Source of the DNA: Kocuria salsicia | Lineage (GTDB): Bacteria > Actinomycetota > Actinomycetes > Actinomycetales > Micrococcaceae | Assembly (NCBI RefSeq): GCF_007681555.1 | Contig: NZ_VELE01000002.1 | Location: 248,001-312,000, forward strand | Direction of reading: 5' to 3' | DNA: 64,000 bases | Shown here: positions 16,906 through 26,673 of the stretch, in pieces | How the letters are laid out: every line of letters begins with the position of its first letter | How positions within the stretch are numbered: the first letter of the stretch is position 1 | Translations under genes and position numbers: made by a program | The notes under the pieces: model-generated | Database searches by the model: none | Told to the model about the DNA's origin: nothing | The model's input: the letters and a program-made list of their open reading frames with translations, nothing else

Positions 16906-16937
16906 CGACGGCCCGGTGTGCGTGCACCGGGCCGTCG
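16906..16937. terminator. Strong bidirectional terminator hairpin
   Basis: Perfect 13-bp stem CGACGGCCCGGTG (16906-16918) and CACCGGGCCGTCG (16925-16937), loop of 6. It lies between the 3' ends of the nitroreductase-like gene (plus) and the Bax inhibitor-1 gene (minus). Confidence 0.85.
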
Positions 16938-16965
16938 CTGTCGGGACGTTTCAGTCCAGGAGGAG

Positions 16966-17766
16966 TCAGTCGCTCATCGACCGGATGATCGTCAGCAGAC
17001 GCAGGATCTCCACGTAGGTCCAGATCAGGGTCACGGTCAGGCCGAACGCCGCAGACCAGGCAGCCTTCTGGGGGATGCCGCGCCTCACGCCGTCGCTGAT
17101 GTTCTCGAAGTCCAGTACGAAGCTGTAGACGGCCAGCAGGATCGCGATGGCACCCACGAAGAGCCCCAGCGGAATGCCGAAGACGGAGACGTCGGTGCGC
17201 AGGTTGAAGCCGCCCAGCAGCGAGGTGCCCAGGTTCACGAGGGCGAAGATGGCGTAGGCCATCATGGCCACGAAGAAGAACTTGGTCACTCGCGGGGTCG
17301 CGCGCAGCACGCCCGTCTTGTAGAGCACGAGGACCGAGACGAAGACCGCCAGGGTGCCGATGACCGCCTGCACCACCACGCCCGGGTAGGTGCTCTCGAA
17401 CATGCCCGAGATGCCGCCGAGGAACAGGCCCTCCGCGAGCGCGTACAGGATGATGAGCACGGGGCTGGGTTCCCGCTTGAACGAGTTCACCAGACCGAGG
17501 ACGAGGCCCACGATGGCACCGGGAACCGCGAGGACGGGCACAAACCAGCCCGCGAAGGCGGCCACGACCACGCAGCCGAGCACGAGCGAAGTGCGCATTA
17601 CGACGTCGTCGTAGCTCATGCGCCCGGTCTGGGCGGGCCCGGCGGCGGGCGCGTTGTACATCCGCTCGAGCTGCTCGGGCGAGTACTGGGCACCCTGGGG
17701 TGATGCGGGTACGGTGGTGGCGTTCTTCTTGTTGAAGTCTCGCAGGAGGGGGTTGCCGCCGGCCAT
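16966..17766 (-). CDS. Bax inhibitor-1/YccA family membrane protein
   Basis: 266 aa with a soluble N-terminal tail of about 55 residues and seven hydrophobic segments. It belongs to the TMBIM/YbhL group, several of which are pH-dependent calcium leak channels or modulate membrane protein quality control. Recognisable segments include ALAEGLFLGGISGMFE and LIWTYVEILRLLTIIRSMSD at the C-terminus, whose late Asp resembles the pH-sensing aspartates of the family. It starts at ATG 17766 with GAAAGGACG upstream. The tRNA gene lies 145 bases upstream on the same strand. Confidence 0.92.
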   Translation of the reverse strand: MAGGNPLLRDFNKKNATTVPASPQGAQYSPEQLERMYNAPAAGPAQTGRMSYDDVVMRTSLVLGCVVVAAFAGWFVPVLAVPGAIVGLVLGLVNSFKREPSPVLIILYALAEGLFLGGISGMFESTYPGVVVQAVIGTLAVFVSVLVLYKTGVLRATPRVTKFFFVAMMAYAIFALVNLGTSLLGGFNLRTDVSVFGIPLGLFVGAIAILLAVYSFVLDFENISDGVRRGIPQKAAWSAAFGLTVTLIWTYVEILRLLTIIRSMSD

Positions 17767-17911
17767 GGGACGTCCTTTCTGGGCGTGGGCGAGCTGAGAT
17801 CCCAGGTTAGCACCGGAACCTGCACGCCAGCCTGGAGTCCGTGGACGGCGAACAGACCCGCGGGGGTCGGTTCACGAGTGCCGGGCGGCGGGATCGGTGC
17901 TGCGTCGGGGG

Positions 17912-17985
17912 TGCCCCCAGTGGGATTCGAACCCACACTGAGCGGATTTTAAGTCCGCTGCCTCTGCCGGTTGGGCTATGGGGGC
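17912..17985 (-). tRNA. tRNA with UAA anticodon (reads leucine TTA), short variable loop
   Basis: 74 nt, no encoded CCA. Read on the minus strand: acceptor GCCCCCA/TGGGGGC, discriminator A73, D stem GCC/GGC with GG in the loop, anticodon stem GCGGA/TCCGC, loop CTTAAAA, T arm GTGGG-TTCGAAT-CCCAC. The variable region is only five bases (TCAGT). Bacterial tRNA-Leu normally has a long variable arm, so this is a class I body with a leucine anticodon. The anticodon arm and A73 agree with tRNA-Leu(UAA). See the findings. Confidence 0.95.
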
Positions 17986-17990
17986 GGGTA

Positions 17991-18032
17991 CGACGACGGT
18001 GGGGCCGCCCGCAGGCGGCCCCACCGTCGTCG
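17991..18032 (-). terminator. ndh terminator, 19-bp perfect stem
   Basis: Arms at 17991-18009 and 18014-18032 are exact reverse complements, starting CGACGACGGTGGGG; the tetraloop is CGCA. It starts 9 bases after the ndh stop and directly precedes the tRNA on the same strand. Confidence 0.9.
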
Positions 18033-18041
18033 ACGTGCAGG

Positions 18042-19445
18042 CTACAGGCTGGCCTTGGCGTCCGAGACCTTCACGCCGGCGGCTTTCTCGAAGGCCCGGC
18101 GCGGATCGCGCAGGTGGCGCAGCGGCTGGGTGTCCCGCCCGAAGACCATGTTCAGGCCCCACTGGGTGAACACGCGTGCCTTGCGGTCCACCGTGGGGAT
18201 CGCATAGCCGTGGTACAGACGGTGCATGAGCCACGCAGGCAGTCCGCCGAGGTCGATGTTGCGCACCGTGGCGGCACCCTTGTACAGGCCCAGTCCGGCC
18301 ACGGAGCCGAGGCCCTCGTGATAGTAGTCCTGCAGGGGCTCGCCCTGGTGGGCGGCCATGATGTTCTTGGCCATCCTGGCTGCCTGGCGGACCGCGTGCT
18401 GGGCGTTCGGCACGCAGAAGCCCCCCGGGCCGGCACCGGTGAGGTCCGGGACGGCGGCGATGTCGCCGGCGGCCCAGGCGCCGTCGAAGGGCCCGTCGTC
18501 GCCGGTGACGCGCAGGTCTGCGCCCACGCGCAGGCGGCCGCGCTCGTCGATGGGGAAATCGCTGTTCTTGATGAAGGACGCGGCGGCCACGCCGGCGCAC
18601 CAGATCAGGGTGTCCGTGGCGAGCTCGCCGGCGGGCGACTTGTCACCCATGTTGATGAGCTTGACGACGTCCCCGTCTACCTCGGACACGGACGTGTTCA
18701 GGAGCACCTCGACGCCGCGGGAGCGCAGCTCGGCCACGACCTTCTCAGCGCGGTCCTTGGAGACCTCGGGCATGATCCGTCCCATGGCCTCGATCATCAC
18801 GAAGCGCAGGTCCGAGACCTTCAGGCGGTCGTTGCGCTCCACAGCGGTACGTGCCATGTCCTCGAGCTCGGCAATGGTCTCGATGCCGGCGAAGCCGCCG
18901 CCCACGACCACGAACGTCAGCGCCTGGCGCTTGGCGTCCTCGTCGTCGGTGAGGGACGCCACCTCGATGCGCTCGAGCATCCAGTTGCGCACGGAGACGG
19001 CCTCTTCGATCGTCTTCATGCCGATGGCCTTCTCCGCGAGCCCCGGGATGGGGAACGTGCGGGTGTTGGAGCCGCCGGCCACCACGATCTCGTCGTAGGG
19101 CAGCTCGAACTCGGGACCCTCGTCGATGCCGCGGATGGTGACCTTGCGGTTGGCGTGGTCGATGTTCTCCACGCGGCCGGCGATCAACTCGCAGTCCCGC
19201 AGGTTCTGGCGGTGGGGAACCGTGGCGGAGCGCGCCTCAATGTTCCCGGCCGCGACCTCGGGGAGGAAGGGAAGGTAGGTCATGTACGGGTTGGGGTCCA
19301 CCACGGTGACCACGCCGCCGGACTCCTTGATACGGGTCTGCAGCTTCTGCGCGACGGTGAAACCGACGTACCCGCCACCCACGATGAGAAGGCGCGGACG
19401 GTCCTTGGCAAGTTGATTGAAAGACATGCCTGGAAGTTTACTCAT
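18042..19445 (-). CDS. ndh: Type II NADH dehydrogenase (FAD-dependent, non-proton-pumping)
   Basis: 467 aa. Oxidises NADH and reduces menaquinone at the cytoplasmic face of the membrane without pumping protons. Two dinucleotide folds are visible: LLIVGGGYVGFTVAQKL for FAD near residue 20 and TFVVVGGGFAGIETIAEL for NADH near residue 178. The second FAD motif DGAWAAGDIAAVPD follows. The C-terminal amphipathic region (WLMHRLYHGYAIPTV) is the expected membrane anchor. The ATG at 19445 is preceded by a GTG at 19448, giving equivalent starts. Single gene, ended by a 19-bp hairpin. Confidence 0.93.
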   Translation of the reverse strand: MSKLPGMSFNQLAKDRPRLLIVGGGYVGFTVAQKLQTRIKESGGVVTVVDPNPYMTYLPFLPEVAAGNIEARSATVPHRQNLRDCELIAGRVENIDHANRKVTIRGIDEGPEFELPYDEIVVAGGSNTRTFPIPGLAEKAIGMKTIEEAVSVRNWMLERIEVASLTDDEDAKRQALTFVVVGGGFAGIETIAELEDMARTAVERNDRLKVSDLRFVMIEAMGRIMPEVSKDRAEKVVAELRSRGVEVLLNTSVSEVDGDVVKLINMGDKSPAGELATDTLIWCAGVAAASFIKNSDFPIDERGRLRVGADLRVTGDDGPFDGAWAAGDIAAVPDLTGAGPGGFCVPNAQHAVRQAARMAKNIMAAHQGEPLQDYYHEGLGSVAGLGLYKGAATVRNIDLGGLPAWLMHRLYHGYAIPTVDRKARVFTQWGLNMVFGRDTQPLRHLRDPRRAFEKAAGVKVSDAKASL

Positions 19446-19535
19446 CACCGGGAACTTTTGCTCACGCCCTGCCGTACGGTGACGGCCTTGCAGGGTGCTC
19501 CGGAGGGTGCTCCACGCGGGTGGCGCACCGGCGTC

Positions 19536-20894
19536 TCAGCGCGAGAGTCGCCGGATGTGTAGGATCGCCGCCACGGTCAGGCCGCTGACGACCACCGCGA
19601 AGGAGGCGAGGATCACCACGGGCAACGCACCGGTCTCGTTCAGGGGCTTCTGCGCCACGGGCGGGGTGGCCTCCTGCGTCACGTGCTCGGTGTCCCCCTC
19701 GTCCGCGCTCGCCGAGGCGCTCGCGCCGGGCGAGGCGGTGTGCGGCCGGTTCTGCTCGATCCAGTGCTGCACGCTGCCCAGCGGGTTCTCCTCGGTGGTC
19801 TCGACGTCGTCCTCCACCGCCGCGCGGACGTCCAGGATCCCATAGCCGTAGAACGGGTCCTTGCCCTTCTCCCCCGCGTCGTGGGCCGTCTTGACGATCC
19901 GTTGCGCGATCTGCGCACCCGTGAGCTCCGGGTGCCTCTGCTTGATGAGCGCCGCCGTCCCGGAGACCAGCGGAACGGTCGCGGAGGTCCCGGACCACTC
20001 GGCGTAGCCGTTGCCCGGCATCGCCCCCACCATGTCCTCGCTGGGCCCCGCCACCCCGATCGAGATGCCCTGGGAGGAGGAGTCCCAGCTGGCCTGACGC
20101 TGGCGGTCCACCCCGCCCACGGACAGCACGCCCGGGATCGTCGCGGGGGCACCCACCTGGGTCAGTCCGCTGCCCCTGTTGCCCGCGGCAGCCACCACCA
20201 GCACGTTCTTCTCCTCGGCGTACGCGAACGCGGAGTCCCAGGACTGCGGCCACGCGGTGGCGTTGGAGCCCACAGACATGTTGATGACGTCAGCGCCGTG
20301 GTCCACGGCCCACCGGACGGCGTCCGGGATCTGCTCGTTGACGTCCTTCACACCCGGCTGCTCGGCGCCCAGCCACATCGACACCGGGAGAATCTCGGCG
20401 TCCGGGGCGACCCCCAGGATGCCCTGCTGTTTCCCGGGGCCGCCCGAGCGGTCCTCCCCGTGGCCGTGGCCCGCCGCGAGGGAGGCCACCAGCGTGCCGT
20501 GCTCCGGCTCCTCGCCGAGGCCCTGCTGCCCGTCCGCCCGCCCCTTGCCGGAGACGTCCGTGCCCTCCCCCACGGAGCCCGTGAGGTCCTGGTGGGAGCC
20601 GTCCACACCGGTGTCGATCACGGCGATCTTCACGCCCTTGCCGGTCGCGGACTTCCACGCGTCCCGCACGCCGTAGTCGTCCAGCCAGTACTCGCGCTGC
20701 TGGATGTCCGAGCCCTCCACGGCGGCCTTGCCGTTGGTGGGAGCGGGGGCGATGGGCGACTCCACGGGCACCGACGGCGCCGGGGCGGGCACCGCGGGCT
20801 GCTGTCCGAGCGCGGGGACCGCCGTCATCCCGACGAGCAGCGCGCCCGCCGCAGTGGCCGCGAGCAGGGCCCGAGTCCTCGTGCGTCCGATCAT
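19536..20894 (-). CDS. Secreted, membrane-anchored S8 (subtilisin) serine protease, mycosin-like
   Basis: 452 aa. An N-terminal signal peptide (basic IGRTRTR, hydrophobic core, cleavage near ALG-QQ at residue 30) is followed by a Pro/Ala stretch. The catalytic triad is Asp94 (VIDTGVDGSH), His132 (PEHGTLVAS) and Ser304 (WSGTSATVPL), with oxyanion Asn239. A Ser/Ala/Asp/Glu-rich linker leads to one C-terminal transmembrane segment and a short basic tail. This layout matches mycosins of type VII secretion systems, but no ESX genes lie nearby. The ATG at 20894 (GAGGGGTC upstream) is chosen because longer versions run into ppx. Confidence 0.9.
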   Translation of the reverse strand: MIGRTRTRALLAATAAGALLVGMTAVPALGQQPAVPAPAPSVPVESPIAPAPTNGKAAVEGSDIQQREYWLDDYGVRDAWKSATGKGVKIAVIDTGVDGSHQDLTGSVGEGTDVSGKGRADGQQGLGEEPEHGTLVASLAAGHGHGEDRSGGPGKQQGILGVAPDAEILPVSMWLGAEQPGVKDVNEQIPDAVRWAVDHGADVINMSVGSNATAWPQSWDSAFAYAEEKNVLVVAAAGNRGSGLTQVGAPATIPGVLSVGGVDRQRQASWDSSSQGISIGVAGPSEDMVGAMPGNGYAEWSGTSATVPLVSGTAALIKQRHPELTGAQIAQRIVKTAHDAGEKGKDPFYGYGILDVRAAVEDDVETTEENPLGSVQHWIEQNRPHTASPGASASASADEGDTEHVTQEATPPVAQKPLNETGALPVVILASFAVVVSGLTVAAILHIRRLSR

Positions 20895-20964
20895 GACCCC
20901 TCTGTTCTGCCTCGCGGTGCGGCGCACCGCGCCCGTTCGTGCTCGTGGTGGACCGGGGCCCGCG

Positions 20965-21912
20965 TCAGGAGACCAGGGACAGTGCGATGCCGTCCAAAAT
21001 ATCGTGCTCACTCGCCGTCACGGCGCTGACCCGCCCGTCAGTGGCGGCCGAGACGCGCTCGAGCACCCGACGCCACACGAGAGCCCCGGCACCGATCACG
21101 TCCACGCGGCCCTCGTGCATGAAACCGAGCGCGGCACGCTGGTCCCGGGTCATCTGCGTCAGCTCACGGCAGGCGCGCACGACATCCGGGATGGACAGCT
21201 CGGTGCCGTTGATCCGCTGCGGGTCGTACTCCGTGAGGCGAAGTGCTGCCGCGGTGACCGTGGTGACCGTCCCTGCCACGCCCACGATCTTGGTGGTCTG
21301 CTCCAGCGGCACGGTCCGGGCGACCACGTCCATGGCCTCGTCCACATCCCGCAGCGCGAGCTCCTGCTGGGCCGCGGTGGGAGGGTTGCCGCCCAGGTGA
21401 CGCTCGGTGAGGCGCACACAGCCGATGTCCACACTCTTCGCGGCCAGCACCTCCGTGGGCGTGCCGAGCACGCACTCCGTCGAACCGCCACCCAGGTCCA
21501 CCACGAGCACGCGGTCCCGCGAGTCCAGGGACGACGCCGCATTGAGGGCACCGCGGAAGGACAACGCCGCCTCCTCCTCACCACTCACGACCTCCGGCTC
21601 GACTCCCAGGCGGGAGCGGATGCCCGCCACGAAGACGTCCCGGTTGCCTGCGTCGCGGGTCGCGGACGTGGCCACGAAGCGCACGCGCTGCGCCCCGTGC
21701 TGCGCGATCAGCGCCGCGTATTCGTCCGCTGCGGCGAAGGTGCGCTCCAGCGCGGCCTCCGCGAGCCAGCCGGTGGCGTCCACGCCCTGTCCCAGCCGGA
21801 CGATGCGCATCTCCCGCACCACGTCCGTGAGCGTGGACCGCGGCCCGTCGGTGGCATCCGCGATGAGCAGACGGATGGAGTTGGTACCGCAGTCGATGGC
21901 AGCGACGCGCAT
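20965..21912 (-). CDS. ppx: Exopolyphosphatase / Ppx-GppA family phosphatase
   Basis: 315 aa, ASKHA fold. Hydrolyses inorganic polyphosphate or pppGpp, influencing the stringent response. Key segments are AAIDCGTNSIRLLIAD (phosphate loop 1), SGEEEAALSFRGAL, VVDLGGGSTECVLG (phosphate loop 2) and VGVAGTVTTVTA. Only the core catalytic domains are present, as in the short actinobacterial Ppx proteins. It sits directly downstream of DUF501 and divIC as in mycobacteria (Rv1024-Rv1026). The gap to DUF501 is 60 bases, so co-transcription is likely. Confidence 0.92.
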   Translation of the reverse strand: MRVAAIDCGTNSIRLLIADATDGPRSTLTDVVREMRIVRLGQGVDATGWLAEAALERTFAAADEYAALIAQHGAQRVRFVATSATRDAGNRDVFVAGIRSRLGVEPEVVSGEEEAALSFRGALNAASSLDSRDRVLVVDLGGGSTECVLGTPTEVLAAKSVDIGCVRLTERHLGGNPPTAAQQELALRDVDEAMDVVARTVPLEQTTKIVGVAGTVTTVTAAALRLTEYDPQRINGTELSIPDVVRACRELTQMTRDQRAALGFMHEGRVDVIGAGALVWRRVLERVSAATDGRVSAVTASEHDILDGIALSLVS

Positions 21913-21972
21913 GGCAGCAAGGGTCCTCTGGTCGTGGGGTGGGGAGTCGGAGTCGCTCGGCGCGGGGGCCGC

Positions 21973-22524
21973 TCAGGCCTCGCGCCAAGCGGGGTCGCAC
22001 GCGCAGCGCTGCGGCGTCCACGTGGCGGAGATGCTCTCCAGCGTCTCGTCCCCCAGGGGGTTCACCCCGGGGCCCGCGGCCAGGCTGTGTCCCACGAGCA
22101 CGTGGAGGCACTTCACGCGGGTGGGCATCCCCCCGGCGGATATCCCCTCGATCTCGGGCACCTCGCCGGTGCCGGCGAGCTCCCCGATACGACGGCGCTG
22201 GGCCAGGTAGTGCTCGTGAGCCTCCCGGTAGCGCTCGGTGAGCTCGGGATCCTCGGCCACGCGCTCCGACATGGCGTACATGGCACCCTCCGCTTCCAGC
22301 CGGGAGACAGCCGCGGTCACCACGGGGTGGGTCAGGTAGAAGACCGTGGGGAAGGGTGTCCCGTTGCCCAGCCGGGGTGCGGTGGCGACGACGAGCGGGT
22401 TGCCGCACACGCAGCGCGCGGCAATCTCCACCACGTCCCGTGCGGGCCGTCCCAGCTGGTGGCCCACGACCGTGAGGTCCTGGTCCGTGACGGTGCGGTC
22501 CTGCTCTCGTGCGGCGTCGCTCAC
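21973..22524 (-). CDS. DUF501 family protein
   Basis: 183 aa soluble protein of unknown function. The family is recognised from ARCVCGNPLVVATAPRL, GTPFPTVFYLTHP and the C-terminal GMPTRVKCLHVLVGHSLA with VNPLGDETL. Conserved Cys and His residues (Cys-X-Cys near residue 40, Cys and His in KCLHVLVGH) suggest a possible metal site; that is inference. The start overlaps the divIC stop by 4 bases (ATGA, 22521-22524), indicating translational coupling. Confidence 0.9.
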   Translation of the reverse strand: MSDAAREQDRTVTDQDLTVVGHQLGRPARDVVEIAARCVCGNPLVVATAPRLGNGTPFPTVFYLTHPVVTAAVSRLEAEGAMYAMSERVAEDPELTERYREAHEHYLAQRRRIGELAGTGEVPEIEGISAGGMPTRVKCLHVLVGHSLAAGPGVNPLGDETLESISATWTPQRCACDPAWREA

Positions 22525-23054
22525 TTGTCGCTGCTCTCCTGGGGTCGTGGTTCGAGGGTGACGTCCTGCTGCGGGTAAGCGGAGTCGACGACCGATTGCC
22601 AGAGCCCGTCACCCCACGCGGGCTTGCCCGCCTCGACCTGCTCGGCGGAGGACTCCACGCCCTGGTGGACGTCCGGCTGGGCTCCGACCACCACGTAGGC
22701 GCTCTCCCCCGGCATCACGTAGGACATCCGCTCCCGGGCCTGCTGCTCCACGTAGGAGTCGTCCCCCCACAGCTGCTCCTCGCGCTTGAGCTGCTGCTGC
22801 TGGTCCTGCTCCTCGGCGATGCTGCTGCGCAGCTCGGAGATCTGCGTGTGCTGGTCGATAAAGATCTTGGCCGTGGGCGCGGCCAGGAAGACGATGAGGG
22901 TGGCCACCACGATCAGCGCCACCAGACGACCGTTGAACGAGTGCGCCGGGGTGGGCGCCGCGAGGGTGTGGGAACCGCCGGGAGGTGCCGGAGTCTCGTC
23001 GCCATCGTCGCGCAGGGATCCCGGCCGGGGAATCCGCGGGCCTGGACCGACCAT
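22521..23054 (-). CDS. FtsB/DivIC-type septum formation initiator
   Basis: 177 aa. Bitopic division protein: a Pro-rich cytoplasmic tail, one transmembrane segment (about 43-62, LVALIVVATLIVFLAAPTAK), then a coiled coil (QISELRSSIAEEQDQQQQL) and the family motif YVEQQARERMSYVMPGE. It should pair with the FtsL and FtsQ equivalents at the septum and activate peptidoglycan synthesis. Its place between eno and DUF501 is conserved in actinomycetes. The C-terminal 50 residues are unstructured-looking and variable. Confidence 0.88.
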   Translation of the reverse strand: MVGPGPRIPRPGSLRDDGDETPAPPGGSHTLAAPTPAHSFNGRLVALIVVATLIVFLAAPTAKIFIDQHTQISELRSSIAEEQDQQQQLKREEQLWGDDSYVEQQARERMSYVMPGESAYVVVGAQPDVHQGVESSAEQVEAGKPAWGDGLWQSVVDSAYPQQDVTLEPRPQESSDK

Positions 23055-23118
23055 GCGGTCACCTCCGGGGGAAGACGTGGTGGGGCTCTTCGTGCTGGCC
23101 CAGTCTACCCGCAGCGCA

Positions 23119-23157
23119 GCGCCGCCCGGTCCCCTGGGAACGTGGACCGGGCGGCGC
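23119..23157 (-). terminator. eno terminator
   Basis: Perfect 14-bp arms GCGCCGCCCGGTCC (23119-23132) and GGACCGGGCGGCGC (23144-23157), located 46 bases beyond the eno stop and before the divIC start. Confidence 0.8.
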
Positions 23158-23203
23158 GTCGGTGGGCACCGGCAACGTCACGGGTGCGACGCCGCTGCGC
23201 GGC

Positions 23204-25471
<2,268 letters not shown>

Positions 25472-25475
<4 letters not shown>

Positions 25476-26671
25476 GCCCGCTCCTCCGTGACCTGCTCCT
25501 CGAGCCACAACTGGTACTTGCGGGGCACGAACGCCGCGCGAGCCGCGTTGCGCTGGACCACCACGACATCCTCGTCCGACCAACCCGCACTGGTGCGCAG
25601 CTGCTCGAGCTCGTGGCCGAGCGAGGTGTCGCTCATCAGCCGGTTGTCCGGGGAGATGGTGACCGCGAAACCGCGCCGCAGCAGCCGTGTGACCGGGTGC
25701 TCGGCAATGCCCTCGCCCCACGCGCTGCTCGCGCCGGTCTGCAGGTTGGAGCACGGGCAGACCTCCAGCGCGACCTGCCGGTCCCGGATCCAGGCCGCCA
25801 GCGGGGACGTGCCTTCCGGGTCCTCGTCCAGCAGCCGCACGCCGTGGCCCAGGCGCAGGGCGCGCCCCACCAGCAGGGCATCCGCCATGGACGCCGCGCC
25901 GTCCGCCTCGCCCGCGTGCAGCGTCACCGGGATCCGGTGCGCGGCCAGCAGGTCGAGGGCCTCGCGGTGGGCCGAGGCGGGGAAGCCCGCCTCGGGGCCA
26001 GCGAGGTCGAAGGCGACCACCGCTCCGGGCTCCGGCTCCCCGGGAACCCGGCCGGGCGACGTCGCCGTCGGGAGCTCCTGGGGCGTCAGCTGCTCGGCGG
26101 CCGCTCCCGCGGCGCCGCCGACGAGGGCATCCTCGCCGCGGACCCGGCGCACCACGAGCTCGGCGATCTCGGTGGAGCGCTCCAGGTGGCGCATCGCGCA
26201 CAGGATCTGGACCACCGAGAGGTGGCCCCCGGCGGCGCGGACCTCCTCGACGCCCTCGGCCAGGCCCTGCTGCACGGCGTCCACCGCGGCGTCGAGCGTG
26301 AGCCCGCCCGCGACGTGCTGCTCCGGCGCCCACCGCACCTCGGCGTGGACGAGCCCGTCCGCCACGCAGGCCTGCGTGTACTCGCGGGCCACGCGGCGCA
26401 GGGCGTCCGCGGTCTGCATCACGGCCACCGTGTGCTCGAAGGTCTCCAGGTAGCGCACCAGGCTGCCGGAGTTCGCGCTGTCACGGAACCACCGGCCCAG
26501 GGACTCGGCGTCGGAGGCGGGCAGCTCGTGGCCCGCCTCGCGGGCGAGGTCGAGGACCGTGGCCGGGCGCACTCCCCCGTCCAGGTGGTCGTGCAGGCAG
26601 ATCCGGGGACGTGGCCCGAGGGCCCCGCCCGCAGTGCGGACGGGGCCCTCGGGGGACTCTCGTGTGCTCAT
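25472..26671 (-). CDS. add: Adenosine deaminase
   Basis: 399 aa zinc TIM-barrel enzyme converting (deoxy)adenosine to (deoxy)inosine. Metal ligands are in ICLHDHLDGG (His-X-His), VTLHAGEADG with the catalytic neighbour, GHGVRLL, and the C-terminal VTISPDNRLMS (Asp). ALEVCPCSNLQTG is characteristic. A Gly/Ala/Pro-rich loop (about 185-215) enlarges it slightly over the family mean. It overlaps mazG and follows the 605-aa unknown gene with a 2-base gap, so it belongs to the nucleoside salvage cluster. Confidence 0.95.
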
Positions 26672-26673
26672 GC

